From an uncultured Clostridium sp. (GTDB taxonomy: Bacteria; Bacillota; Clostridia; Lachnospirales; Lachnospiraceae), in the NCBI GenBank assembly GCA_937885015.1, contig CALAAS010000060.1, forward strand, positions 1 to 51,083: DNA of 51,083 bases. Reading direction: 5' to 3'. Shown piece after piece: positions 41,987 to 51,030 of this stretch (position 1 is its first letter; each line of letters starts with the position of its first letter). Under the pieces are notes generated by a model, which was given only the letters and a program-made list of their open reading frames with translations, had not been told where the DNA came from and did no database searches. Both the position numbers and the translations under genes were made by a program.

Positions 41987-43057
41987 GTGAAGTTTATTCA
42001 TACCGGAGACATCCACTGGGGTATGTCTCCCGACAGTGATAAACCCTGGAGCCGGGAGCGAAGCCGCGAGATCCGCGATACGTTTACCGCAATTATTGAA
42101 AAAACCAGAGAGCTGGGAGCCGACTGTCTGCTGGTTGCCGGCGACCTCTTTCACCGCCAGCCTCTGCAGAGAGACCTGAAGGAGGTGAACTACCTTTTCT
42201 CCACAATCCCACAGGTTCGTGTCATTCTGATTGCCGGAAATCATGACCGGGTCCGCAAAAACTCGGCTGTTCTCAGTTTTTCCTGGGCGCCCAATGTGAC
42301 TTTTCTGGAGGATGAGGAGTTTCAGTCTGTCTATTTTGAAGACATCAATACGGAAGTTACCGGCTTCAGCTACCATACCGCTGAAATTACAGAACCAAGG
42401 CTGAATCAGATACAGGCCCCCAAGGACGGACGAATTCATATTCTCCTCGGTCACGGCGGAGATGCCAGCCATGTACCTCTGGATCGCGCCTCTCTGGCTG
42501 TCTCCAACTTTTCCTATATTGCCCTGGGACACATCCACAAGCCGGAGATTCTTACCGATCGAAAGATGGCCTACTGCGGTTCCCCGGAACCGCTGGACAA
42601 AACAGAAACCGGAGCTCACGGCATTTTTTTTGGAGAAATCAGTCCCATCAGCTGTCAGGTCATAAAGCTTACATTTATTCCCATGGCCAAAACCCGTTAC
42701 ATTCCGCTCATTGTCAATGTAACTCCGGCCACCACAAACACGGAACTTTATTTAAAAATTTCCCATGAAATCGAAAAGCGGGGGACGGATCAGATTTACC
42801 GGTTCCGCATCCAGGGCATGCGGGATCCTGATATTTCCTTTGACCTGGAGGCATTGAAGCTGCGGTTCCGCATTGCGGATATTCTTGATGAGTCGGAGCC
42901 ACAATATGATTTCAGCGCCCTTTTTGCTGAACATCCCAGTGATATGATCGGCTTTTATATCCGGGCCCTGGAAAAGCCGGAGATGAGTCCGGTGGAAAAG
43001 AAAGCACTGTTCTACGGAATTCATGCGCTTCTTCTGACCACCGATGAAAGGAGTTAG
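41987..43057 (+). CDS. SbcD/YhaO-like DNA repair metallophosphoesterase
   Basis: A 356-residue calcineurin-like phosphoesterase. The metal motifs are in order: TGDIHWG (residue 6), VAGDLFHR, AGNHDR, GHGGD and GHIHKPE near residue 185. This is the nuclease half of an SbcCD/Mre11-Rad50-type complex, closest in layout to Bacillus YhaO. The start is a GTG at 41987 with AAAGGGAAA before it; family proteins begin right at the VKFIHTGD strand. The ATPase partner follows after 3 bp. Confidence 0.87.
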   Translation: MKFIHTGDIHWGMSPDSDKPWSRERSREIRDTFTAIIEKTRELGADCLLVAGDLFHRQPLQRDLKEVNYLFSTIPQVRVILIAGNHDRVRKNSAVLSFSWAPNVTFLEDEEFQSVYFEDINTEVTGFSYHTAEITEPRLNQIQAPKDGRIHILLGHGGDASHVPLDRASLAVSNFSYIALGHIHKPEILTDRKMAYCGSPEPLDKTETGAHGIFFGEISPISCQVIKLTFIPMAKTRYIPLIVNVTPATTNTELYLKISHEIEKRGTDQIYRFRIQGMRDPDISFDLEALKLRFRIADILDESEPQYDFSALFAEHPSDMIGFYIRALEKPEMSPVEKKALFYGIHALLLTTDERS

Positions 43058-43060
43058 GCC

Positions 43061-44935
43061 ATGCGTTTTCTCGATCTTTATATCAGCGGATTTGGGAAGT
43101 TTCACGAGACCGCCCTTACCTTTGAGGACGGTCTTAATATTGTATACGGAAAAAATGAAGCCGGCAAATCCACCATCCACACCTTTATCCGCAGCATGCT
43201 CTTCGGTCTGGAGCGTCAGCGCGGACGCGCCGCACGGAATGATACCTACTCCAAATACGAACCCTGGGAAAACAGCGGAACGTATGAAGGAGAGCTGCGT
43301 CTGGAATCAGATGGGATTATTTATCGAATCGAACGTTCTTTTCAAAAAAACAGAAAAGAATTTACAATTATCAATGAAACGACTGGACGGGAAGAAACAG
43401 ACTCCAAAGCAGTTATGGATACCATTCTTGGCGGCCTCAGTGAAACCGTCTACAATAACACCATCAGTATCAGCCAGCTGAAAAGTGCCACAGACGACGG
43501 CATGGTTTCGGAGCTTAAAAATTTTATTGCCAATATGAACACTTCCGGCAATATGGCTCTCAATATTACCAAGGCCACCGCATATCTGAAAAAAGAAAAA
43601 AAACAGCTGGAAGCCCAGCTGAGTCCGGAGGCGGCCAGAACCTATACTTCTCTTCTGGCAGAAATCCGAACCCTGGAACGGGAACTGGCTTCACCGGAGT
43701 ATGAAAATCAGCTTCAGGAATACACCCGCCTCCGAGATTCTGTTCGAACTGAGCTGGATCAATTAAAGCAGAAAAAAGACGAGCTGGCGGCCAAACTGAC
43801 CCGCAGCCGTCAGGTTATGGAAGAATTTGAGTTTACAGACGAGGCTTCCATTGGGGCTTATTTAAATAAAACGGAGGAACTTTATGAAAATTACGAGGCA
43901 TCCCAGGCCATTTGTACCGGGCGGGCCGTGCGGTTTCTTCCGCCGATCTTTTTTGTGCTGACTGCTCTTTTTGCTATGGGCACCGTTTTTTGCGGTTATT
44001 GGTATTTTCGTCCGGAAAACACGCTTTTACCGATGCTTCCGCAATTTCTGGATCCGGCAGCCAGCGCCGTTGCTCTCAGCCTGAGTACTGCCTTTTCCTT
44101 CTGCTGCGGCCTGTTTTTCGTGCTGCGCCGGATCCGGCACCGAAAAGAATCCCAACTCTGTGAGGCGACTCTCTCAGAAATCCTCCGCCGCCATCTGGGG
44201 GACGGAACCGTTTCCCCACAAGCGCTGGAAGCTTTCCGTGGCCGTATGGCTGAATTTGTCCGCCTCTGCCAGATGACAGAGCGCTCCCAGGAAACCCTCA
44301 ATGTACAAAACAACCGTATTTCCGATCTCCTGACCCGCCAGAATGACTGCAGTGAAGTAATCGAACAACAGCAGCGGATTCAGTGGGAACTGGAAAAAAA
44401 GCTGGAGCATCTGGCAGACTGTAAAGATCGGGCAGCAGCCTTAAAGCGCATCTTAAGCGAGAACGATCGGGTTCGACAGGATATTGCTGCCATCGAACTG
44501 GCCCAGGAAACCATGAAGGAGCTCTCTTTGTCCATTCGCGACTCCTTTGGACTGTATCTGAACAAAACTGCCTCTGATTTGATCCGCGGAATTACTGGCG
44601 GCATCTACTCCAGTATGAGTATTGACGAAAACCTCAATGCCTTTTTAAACACCAGCCGAAAACTGGTTCCCCTGGAGCAGGTCAGCAGCGGAACGGCCGA
44701 TCAGATCTATCTGGCCCTTCGCCTGGCTGCCGCAAAGTTTATCCAGAAAAGCCAGGATCGCCTGCCTCTGATCTTTGATGACAGTTTTGTTCTCTATGAT
44801 GACGAGCGTCTGAAAACTGCACTGTTGTGGCTCCCAAACGCCTACCACGGTCAGATTATTGTCTTTACCTGCCATAAACGGGAAGAACGGGTTCTCCGCG
44901 AAAATGCGGCCCCCTTTAACCTGATTGAAATTTAG
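43061..44935 (+). CDS. YhaN-like AAA/SMC-type ATPase with central membrane segments
   Basis: A 624-residue Rad50/SbcC-type ATPase. Walker A (GKNEAGKST) is at about residue 30. The signature (VSSGTADQIYLALRLA) and Walker B (LIFDDSFVLYDDERL) are near the C-terminus. Between the halves lie coiled-coil stretches and two hydrophobic segments (about residues 285-310 and 330-350), as in Bacillus YhaN, so the complex may be membrane-tethered. It is shorter than YhaN (about 960 residues) through loss of coiled coil. AAAGGAG precedes the ATG. It forms a two-gene operon with the nuclease. Confidence 0.87.
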   Translation: MRFLDLYISGFGKFHETALTFEDGLNIVYGKNEAGKSTIHTFIRSMLFGLERQRGRAARNDTYSKYEPWENSGTYEGELRLESDGIIYRIERSFQKNRKEFTIINETTGREETDSKAVMDTILGGLSETVYNNTISISQLKSATDDGMVSELKNFIANMNTSGNMALNITKATAYLKKEKKQLEAQLSPEAARTYTSLLAEIRTLERELASPEYENQLQEYTRLRDSVRTELDQLKQKKDELAAKLTRSRQVMEEFEFTDEASIGAYLNKTEELYENYEASQAICTGRAVRFLPPIFFVLTALFAMGTVFCGYWYFRPENTLLPMLPQFLDPAASAVALSLSTAFSFCCGLFFVLRRIRHRKESQLCEATLSEILRRHLGDGTVSPQALEAFRGRMAEFVRLCQMTERSQETLNVQNNRISDLLTRQNDCSEVIEQQQRIQWELEKKLEHLADCKDRAAALKRILSENDRVRQDIAAIELAQETMKELSLSIRDSFGLYLNKTASDLIRGITGGIYSSMSIDENLNAFLNTSRKLVPLEQVSSGTADQIYLALRLAAAKFIQKSQDRLPLIFDDSFVLYDDERLKTALLWLPNAYHGQIIVFTCHKREERVLRENAAPFNLIEI

Positions 44936-44943
44936 CGTGGCAT

Positions 44944-45007
44944 AAAAAAGCAGAGATGCTGCAGAAGAGATTTCTATCTCCCTGTTTTGCAGCATCTCTG
45001 CTTTTTT
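44944..45007. terminator. Bidirectional terminator between the YhaN-like gene and prs
   Basis: Perfect 20-bp arms (44944-44963 and 44988-45007) flanked by A- and T-runs. A small inner hairpin lies in the loop. Confidence 0.88.
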
Positions 45008-45022
45008 ATAAATGCTCGTTCT

Positions 45023-46204
45023 CTAGTCGCGGATCCCGGCGCGATATCTTTCCAGCAAACGGTTAATCCGCCCAGTAGGATTAAGAAGCTCACTGAGGGA
45101 CGCATCGTGATTCAGATTATCAATAATCAGAGCAATGTATTTACTCATATCTACATTGATATAGTACGGACGAGCAAGAAGTTCCGGTGTCTGGTAAACC
45201 AGGTTCGTTGTCAGAACCCGATCAATAAGGCCATTGGCATAGTACTCATCAAACTTCTGAAGTCCATTGGTAAAGAGGCCAAAGGTCGAGCAGACAAATA
45301 CTTTTCTGGCTTTCCGGCTCTTTAATTCCTTTGCCACATCCAGCATGCTCTCACCGGAGGAAATCATATCATCCACAATCAGAACATCTTTTCCCTCCAC
45401 ACTGGCTCCCAGGAATTCATGGGCAACGATGGGGTTGCGGCCATTGACAATCTTGGTATAATCGCGGCGTTTATAGAACATACCCATATCCAGGCCCAGT
45501 ACATTGGCAAAAAATACAGCACGGCCCATACCGCCCTCATCTGGACTGATTACCATCATATGGTCACTGTCAATCTCAAGCTCCTTCTCATTTTTCAGCA
45601 GATACTTGATGAACTGGTAAATCGGCTGAACTGTCTCAAACCCCTTCAGCGGAATCGCATTCTGTACTCTTGGGTCATGGGCATCAAAGGTAATAATATT
45701 CTCTACCCCCATCCCAACCAGCTCTTCCAGCGCCAGAGCACAGTCCAGAGACTCTCTTCCGGAACGCTTATGCTGACGGCTTTCATACAGGAATGGCATA
45801 ATCACATTGATTCTTTTCGCCTTCCCCCCTACTGCCGCAATAATTCGTTTCAGGTCCTGAAAATGGTCATCCGGCGACATGTGATTGACCATCCCGCACA
45901 GGGAATACGTCAGACTGTAATTGCAAACATCCACCAGAATATAAAGGTCATCGCCGCGCACAGACTCTGCAATCGTTCCTTTCGCTTCACCGGAACCAAA
46001 ACGCGGGGTAGACGCCCCTAAAATATAGGAATCTCTCTGATAACCGGCAAAGGCAATGGTTGTCTTGTGCTCACTCTCCCGCTCTCTTCTCCACTCTACC
46101 AGGTACTGGTCCACCCTCTTTCCCAGCTCAGAGCAGCTTTTCAGCGGAATCAGTCCCAGCGGCCCGGCAGGGATTGTTTCAATAATCTTCTCTTCGTACA
46201 GCAT
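45023..46204 (-). CDS. prs: Ribose-phosphate pyrophosphokinase
   Basis: A 393-residue PRPP synthase that transfers pyrophosphate from ATP to ribose-5-phosphate. The ATP-binding FDAHDPRVQNAI segment, the flexible-loop region (MFYKRRDYTK) and the PRPP loop VLIVDDMISSGES are clear. It is about 75 residues longer than the usual 315-residue enzyme, with extra sequence at the N-terminus and in internal loops, a variant group seen in some Clostridia. I chose the ATG at 46204, with GGAGGA 4 bp before it. It has its own promoter. Confidence 0.92.
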   Translation of the reverse strand: MLYEEKIIETIPAGPLGLIPLKSCSELGKRVDQYLVEWRRERESEHKTTIAFAGYQRDSYILGASTPRFGSGEAKGTIAESVRGDDLYILVDVCNYSLTYSLCGMVNHMSPDDHFQDLKRIIAAVGGKAKRINVIMPFLYESRQHKRSGRESLDCALALEELVGMGVENIITFDAHDPRVQNAIPLKGFETVQPIYQFIKYLLKNEKELEIDSDHMMVISPDEGGMGRAVFFANVLGLDMGMFYKRRDYTKIVNGRNPIVAHEFLGASVEGKDVLIVDDMISSGESMLDVAKELKSRKARKVFVCSTFGLFTNGLQKFDEYYANGLIDRVLTTNLVYQTPELLARPYYINVDMSKYIALIIDNLNHDASLSELLNPTGRINRLLERYRAGIRD

Positions 46205-46257
46205 CTCTTCCTCCAAATCGTGTGCGCGGCATCTTCCCGCATATCATGTCATGTATC

Positions 46258-46286
46258 TTTATATCATTATGTCCCGGATAAGTCAA
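46258..46286 (-). promoter_or_regulatory. Promoter of prs
   Basis: Minus-strand TTGACT (complement of 46281-46286), 17 bp and TATAAA (complement of 46258-46263). Confidence 0.75.
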
Positions 46287-46301
46287 CGGAATGCCCGCTT
46301 T

Positions 46302-47291
46302 TTATCTTCCCAGTTTCTTTCGAATCCGGATATCGTCCCCATAAAGCGGAATAACCTGATACTGACTTACGATCCGCGACATAACGCGATCCGTAAATTC
46401 ATCCCGCATCTCATTAACCGGAAGGTTCGTAGAAATAATCGTTCCCTTTTTCCGGTTCAACCGCTCATTGACCACAAAAAACAGCTGGGATGTCGTAAAG
46501 GTGTTGACCAGCTCAGTTCCCAGATCATCAATAATCAGAAGGTCGCATTCCAGCAGGTATCTGGACCGGTCCCGGTCTTCATCCGTGGCATCACTGGAAA
46601 AACGATCCTTAGAAAAAATTTCGAACATCTGCACCGCTGGGAGGTATACCACGCTGTAACAGCGCTCAATCAACTCTCTGGCAATGCAGTTACTTAAAAA
46701 TGTCTTTCCAAGTCCCGTCTTTCCGGTAAACAGAAGATTCCCTTTCTCCCGCCCAAAATCTTCCACATAGCGGCGGCACAGCGCCTCTACCTGTTCCATA
46801 TATTCCCGAGCCGTCTTCCCGCTTCTGGGGTCCTCTCTGGTATCATCAAAATATTCATAGGAAAAATGCTCGAAATTTTCCCGCTGCAAAACGTCCCGTA
46901 TATTGGACTGATTATAAAGAATATCAATTTCCCGCTGGCGGAAACAATGGCATTTTTTTCCATCACAGTACCCTGTGTCCCGACAATCCGGACACACATA
47001 CTGCATTTCCAGATAATCTGCCGGATAGCCGCCGGCCGCCATCAGAATCTGTCTCTGTTCCTTTAAATCCGCAATCGTCTCCCGCAGCCTCGCCACCGCT
47101 GATTCATCTCCCATAAGAAGCTGCCTGGCGCTCTTTACTGCTGCTTCCCCAATGGCTTCATTCATTTCCCGTACAGCCGGAATTTTCTCATATACCTCCC
47201 GGATTCTCTCATCCAGTTCATGTTTTTTCTGCAGCTGGGTTTGATTATAGCTGCGCATAATCGAATCATACTGAGAATTACTGAGCCCCAT
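46302..47291 (-). CDS. dnaC: Replicative helicase loader (DnaC/DnaI-type ATPase)
   Basis: A 329-residue AAA+ protein. An N-terminal helicase-binding region leads to a zinc cluster (CPDCRDTGYCDGKKCHC, about residues 99-115). The ATPase follows with Walker A GKTGLGKT, Walker B LLIIDDLGTE and sensor-1 ISTNLP. This is the layout of DnaI/DnaC loaders that place the hexameric helicase on origin DNA. AGGAGG precedes the ATG. It lies 27 bp after dnaD in one operon. Confidence 0.9.
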   Translation of the reverse strand: MGLSNSQYDSIMRSYNQTQLQKKHELDERIREVYEKIPAVREMNEAIGEAAVKSARQLLMGDESAVARLRETIADLKEQRQILMAAGGYPADYLEMQYVCPDCRDTGYCDGKKCHCFRQREIDILYNQSNIRDVLQRENFEHFSYEYFDDTREDPRSGKTAREYMEQVEALCRRYVEDFGREKGNLLFTGKTGLGKTFLSNCIARELIERCYSVVYLPAVQMFEIFSKDRFSSDATDEDRDRSRYLLECDLLIIDDLGTELVNTFTTSQLFFVVNERLNRKKGTIISTNLPVNEMRDEFTDRVMSRIVSQYQVIPLYGDDIRIRKKLGR

Positions 47292-47318
47292 CTGTTCCTC
47301 CTGTTTTGCAATCCGTTT

Positions 47319-48413
47319 TTATTTCCGCTCTCGATCCGCTTCCATGTTTTCTCTGCGATCCGAATCCTGCTCCGCGTTCATCATACTCCAAACCATCTTA
47401 TCATAGTCATATCCATGCTCTTCCAGATTATGGAACCGATTTGTCGTACGGGAAACAGCCTTTTTATCGAAGGCTTTACCAGCGCCGGCCTGTCTTTGCG
47501 CTGCCGCCTCCTGTCTGGCCTTGTCCAGAGCTGCCACATCCCGGAATGCCCGGACCCCCGCTTTTTTCCAGTCGCTTAAAATACGGTCCGCATACTGAAA
47601 TGACGGGGTGTGAATCGCCCGAATGGTTCGGCTGCAGGCCTCCACCACAATCTCACGTGTAAATCCATACTCCCGGAACCATTTTTCCATAAGCGCATAC
47701 TCAGAATCTGCCGGACTTCGGCCAGTCAGTCCCATGGCCTTCATCACCGCAAAGATCTCTCTGGAAAACCCTCTGGAATAAACTCTGGCTTCCTCCACAG
47801 TCCGGATTTTCTTTTCGTGCCAGCTTAAGGCCACTTTTTCTATGTATCGGAGGCTGGTATGGTGGTTCTGAACGCAATATTCGATCAGATATTCAAGTAA
47901 CTCCTCCGTAAATCCGAGGCCGGCATACAGATTCCCCAAAATCTGACAATCTGTCTGGGTCAGCACCTTCCCCAGATATTTTTCCGCAATATATACCAGC
48001 TGCCGAAACGCCTCGTCCGAAGCGAGATCTACCATATCGCAGGCAGCTCTCCTGTCTTTTTCGATATCCACCGGATTTTCTGCTCTGCTTTCAGGCGCTG
48101 ACCTCTCTTCTTCCTCTCCAGGCAACCCGTTTGCCGGCTTTCTCCCGGGCGCTTTGCCATCTTTGTTTTCCCGCTCCGCGCTTCCCAGAACACCAGCCCT
48201 CTGCCAGTATGCCAACGCCCGACGTACATCCGCCTCCGTATGATTTAAAGCTTCTGCCACAAGTTCCACGGAAATCTCCTCCTGCTGGTGACGCAGAAGG
48301 TACAGATATACCTTCACATATTCGCCGCTGGCCCCTGCCATAAACTGATCAATAAATGCATTTGACACTACCGTTGCACCGGCCGACAGCCGGTTTTTAA
48401 ATCCAACACCCAT
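47319..48413 (-). CDS. dnaD: DnaD/DnaB-type primosome protein
   Basis: A 364-residue protein with a winged-helix-like N-terminal domain (FIDQFMAGASGEYVKVYLYLLRH). Two DnaD-type helical repeats follow (about residues 120-195 and 205-290), ending in the YADRILSDWKKAGVR signature. Such proteins remodel origin DNA and recruit the helicase and its loader. The ATG at 48413 follows GGTGGAGA; a TTG seven codons upstream (48434) is an alternative. An extended -10 promoter and DnaA boxes lie just upstream. Confidence 0.88.
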   Translation of the reverse strand: MGVGFKNRLSAGATVVSNAFIDQFMAGASGEYVKVYLYLLRHQQEEISVELVAEALNHTEADVRRALAYWQRAGVLGSAERENKDGKAPGRKPANGLPGEEEERSAPESRAENPVDIEKDRRAACDMVDLASDEAFRQLVYIAEKYLGKVLTQTDCQILGNLYAGLGFTEELLEYLIEYCVQNHHTSLRYIEKVALSWHEKKIRTVEEARVYSRGFSREIFAVMKAMGLTGRSPADSEYALMEKWFREYGFTREIVVEACSRTIRAIHTPSFQYADRILSDWKKAGVRAFRDVAALDKARQEAAAQRQAGAGKAFDKKAVSRTTNRFHNLEEHGYDYDKMVWSMMNAEQDSDRRENMEADRERK

Positions 48414-48457
48414 TCTCCACCAATCCTGCTTCAATTCCTTTTATTCTGTGTATTGTA

Positions 48458-48466
48458 ATCATAACA
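48458..48466 (-). promoter_or_regulatory. Extended -10 promoter of dnaD-dnaC
   Basis: Minus-strand TGTTATGAT: TATGAT (complement of 48458-48463) preceded by a TGn extension. The -35 region (about 48481-48486) is poor. The nearest DnaA box begins about 10 bp further upstream. Confidence 0.55.
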
Positions 48467-48495
48467 CAGGCCGTTCTAAAAAGAAATAGCCCACA

Positions 48496-48693
48496 TTATC
48501 CACAGTCTGTTTTGTGGATAATGTGGATAATGTGGAAAGCTTTTCGCTTCTTCCTTGCAAATCCTGTAAAAAGCAGTCGAAATACGCGTTTTTTCGAACT
48601 TTCCATATTTCAATGAATTGTGGAAATCTGAAAAAAAAATCCACATAGTTCCTTTACATAAAATGTTGAAAACTATGTGGATAATGTGGATAA
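48496..48693. promoter_or_regulatory. DnaA-box array between murC and dnaD
   Basis: Five perfect DnaA boxes: TTATCCACA at 48496-48504, and TGTGGATAA at 48513-48521, 48522-48530, 48676-48684 and 48685-48693. The last four form two head-to-tail pairs with a 9-bp step. A degenerate copy abuts the first pair at 48531-48539. The pairs flank about 140 bp of AT-rich sequence. The first two boxes also form a 14-bp inverted repeat (48491-48504 with 48513-48526). The array fills the murC-dnaD gap. Confidence 0.8.
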
Positions 48694-50085
48694 CTATTTA
48701 CAAAGCAGCATTTCTCCTACATTTACAATGTCTCCAGCCCCCATAGTTATCAACAGATCACCCTGTGTACAATTTTCCAGAATAAATTTTTCAATCTCTT
48801 CAAACGTGGGCACATACCAGGCCGCCACACCTTTTTCCCTCAGAAGTTCCGCCAGATCTTCCGAGCTGATGCCCAATGTATCCGTTTCTCTCGCCGCATA
48901 AATATCAGCCAGCACCACACCATCGGCCAGAGAAAGCGCCTCCGCAAACTCTTTCAAAAACGCTTTCGTTCTTGTATATGTATGCGGCTGGAACACACAC
49001 CAGATCTTTCTGTGGGGGTAGTTCCTGGCTGTCTTAAGCGTCGCCTCGATTTCATGGGGATGATGGGCATAATCGTCGATCACTGTAAAGCCGTTTCGCT
49101 CACCCTTTTTCTCAAAGCGGCGGTTTGTTCCCGTAAAATGCAAAAGTCCGGCCTCCATCGCCTCCATGGAAATGCCACATTCAAAAGAAACCGCTATGGC
49201 CGCCAGCGCATTGTAAACATTGTGTTCCCCCGGCGCCCCCAGCGTCAGCCTGGCCTTTTTCTCTCCCTTCACATACAGATCAAAGGTTGACCGCGCATAG
49301 CTATCATATGAAATTGCCCCGGCGCTGTAATCATTTTCACGGTTGCGGCCGAATGTAATAATCTTTCCGGCGCTGCCCTCCGTAATCTCCCGATAATTTT
49401 CGATATCTCCATTTATAACAATAGCGCCGCCCTGCGGAACCCGCTCCGCAAACAGGCGGAAGGAACGGCGAATATCTGCCAGATCCTTAAAAAAATCCAG
49501 ATGATCTTCTTCTATATTTAATATAACCGCCATCGTCGGATAAAACGACAGAAAGCTGTTGGTATACTCACAGGCCTCCGTCACAAAAAATTCCGGGCCA
49601 CCCACACGGATATTTCCACCGATGGAATTTAAAATCCCGCCCACTGAAATAGTGGGATCATTTTCTGCCTTCAGAAAAATCTCCGTGATCATGGAAGTGG
49701 TCGTCGTCTTGCCGTGTGTACCGGCCACTGCAATGGCATTTTTATAATTGCGCATCATCTGTCCCAACAGCTCCGCACGGCTGAGCATGGGAATTCCCCG
49801 TCGCTTTACTTCCATGAATTCCGGATTGTCCCCATGAATCGCCGCCGTATATACCACTGCATCAATTCCATCTTTTATGTTCTCCGCCTTCTGACCGTAA
49901 AAAATCTCAGCCCCTCTGGCCTCCAGATGCTCTGTCAGCTCAGACCGGTGGGCATCTGAGCCGGAAATCCGAAAGCCTTCATCCATCAGAATCTCCGCCA
50001 GTCCGCTCATGCTGATTCCTCCGATTCCAATAAAATGAATCGCCTGCGGTATATTAAAATCAATTTGATATGTCTGCTCTCTCAT
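48694..50085 (-). CDS. murC: UDP-N-acetylmuramate--L-alanine ligase
   Basis: A 463-residue cytoplasmic Mur ligase that adds the first amino acid of the peptidoglycan stem peptide. The N-terminal UDP-binding loop HFIGIGGISMSGLAEIL, ATP loop AGTHGKTTTTSM near residue 120, EEDHLDFF and the C-terminal DDYAHHPHEI are all intact. The length matches the family. AGGGAAGGAA precedes the ATG. Its stop codon directly abuts the last DnaA box, so transcription may continue into dnaD-dnaC unless the hairpin at 48491-48526 stops it. Confidence 0.96.
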   Translation of the reverse strand: MREQTYQIDFNIPQAIHFIGIGGISMSGLAEILMDEGFRISGSDAHRSELTEHLEARGAEIFYGQKAENIKDGIDAVVYTAAIHGDNPEFMEVKRRGIPMLSRAELLGQMMRNYKNAIAVAGTHGKTTTTSMITEIFLKAENDPTISVGGILNSIGGNIRVGGPEFFVTEACEYTNSFLSFYPTMAVILNIEEDHLDFFKDLADIRRSFRLFAERVPQGGAIVINGDIENYREITEGSAGKIITFGRNRENDYSAGAISYDSYARSTFDLYVKGEKKARLTLGAPGEHNVYNALAAIAVSFECGISMEAMEAGLLHFTGTNRRFEKKGERNGFTVIDDYAHHPHEIEATLKTARNYPHRKIWCVFQPHTYTRTKAFLKEFAEALSLADGVVLADIYAARETDTLGISSEDLAELLREKGVAAWYVPTFEEIEKFILENCTQGDLLITMGAGDIVNVGEMLLCK

Positions 50086-50121
50086 CTCTATTCCTTCCCT
50101 GACTCTAACCTTAACATTTTC

Positions 50122-50207
50122 TGTAACTGCTCAGGACAGGGCATCTTCTTGTCCGGCTTTGCCGAACAAGAAGCCTCGGAGATTTCCCGCCGTCCTGAAT
50201 AGTTACA
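50122..50207. repeat. Structured intergenic element with 16-base terminal inverted repeats
   Basis: TGTAACTGCTCAGGAC (50122-50137) and GTCCTGAATAGTTACA (50192-50207) are inverted repeats with three central mismatches. Inside, CTTCTTGT (50145-50152) and ACAAGAAG (50165-50172) close a second stem-loop with CGGC/GCCG near the tip. It contains no gene. The form suggests a small non-autonomous repeat (MITE-like) or a structured RNA. Confidence 0.55.
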
Positions 50208-50238
50208 TTTAACTTCTTTTAAGAAAAAAAGTCAATAG

Positions 50239-50985
50239 TTACCGCTTATAATAAGGACATCTCTCTTTCAGACACTCCTGATTCTGTTCGCTGAACTGAC
50301 ATGGGTTCTTCCCGGCCTCCATCTGAACTCCAAATGTCTCTGCTGTAAACTCCACTGCCTCCTCCATGGCCAGGCGGGAATCACGCTTGCAGCAGCGGGG
50401 GCCTCCAACTGCCGCGATCCGTTCCAGGCACCTGGCTGTCAGTTTCTGAGCTTTTGCCCAGGACTCCGCCTGCAGCGGGCCAGACTCCAAAAGAATACTG
50501 GCATAAATTCCGCAGCCCACCGCAGCACCACAGACGCCCCAAAAACCGCAAAATCCCCCCGGAACCTGCCGCCCACGGCGCACCGCCTCCGGAATAGCTG
50601 TATCCAGATCTATCTTTCCTCCCTGATTATGGTATGCCGTCAGCAGAACGCAGGGAACAAGGCTGTGATGCTCCGGGCCATGCATATGAATCCCGGAAAG
50701 TTTTGCCACATTCAAAAAAAGTTCAACAGGGTCCTTCTCCTGACTCTCCCGCAAAAAAGCCAATGCCCCCGTGAGTCCTGCGCTGTGACACGAATCGCAG
50801 ATAAAATGACCATCCTCACAGGCTGCCGCCGACTCAAACGTTCTTCCGCATATTGCACAGACTCTCGACCGACTCTTTTCCTCATACACCAGCGGCTTAC
50901 CGCACAGCAAACAACCGGCCTGATATTCCTCCACTGGCTTTTCCATAAGATTCTCTTCCACGTTCTCTCGATCCACAATTTCCAT
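50239..50985 (-). CDS. Cysteine-rich DUF5714-like protein
   Basis: A 248-residue protein. The N-terminal 65 residues are a zinc-ribbon-like region with three Cys-x2-Cys pairs (CLLC, CAIC, CDSC). The remainder has Gly/Cys-rich GGFCGFWGVCGAAVGCGIYAS near residue 150, GGPRCCKR near 200 and a Cys-rich end. I associate this with the DUF5714 family of anaerobes, some members of which lie near radical-SAM genes; this is from memory. No catalytic role is established. The ATG at 50985 (GAAGGGATG upstream) is preferred over 50994, which touches its own site. A group II intron ends 46 bp upstream. Confidence 0.75.
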   Translation of the reverse strand: MEIVDRENVEENLMEKPVEEYQAGCLLCGKPLVYEEKSRSRVCAICGRTFESAAACEDGHFICDSCHSAGLTGALAFLRESQEKDPVELFLNVAKLSGIHMHGPEHHSLVPCVLLTAYHNQGGKIDLDTAIPEAVRRGRQVPGGFCGFWGVCGAAVGCGIYASILLESGPLQAESWAKAQKLTARCLERIAAVGGPRCCKRDSRLAMEEAVEFTAETFGVQMEAGKNPCQFSEQNQECLKERCPYYKR

Positions 50986-51030
50986 ATTTATCATCCCTTC
51001 ACTATCGTTTTGAACTCTCCATCTATGCTA

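Noticed and set aside
48496..48693. Calling this region the chromosomal oriC
   Set aside because: dnaA, dnaN, rpmH and gyrase genes are absent from the window and no clear unwinding element was identified. Only the DnaA-box cluster is supported.
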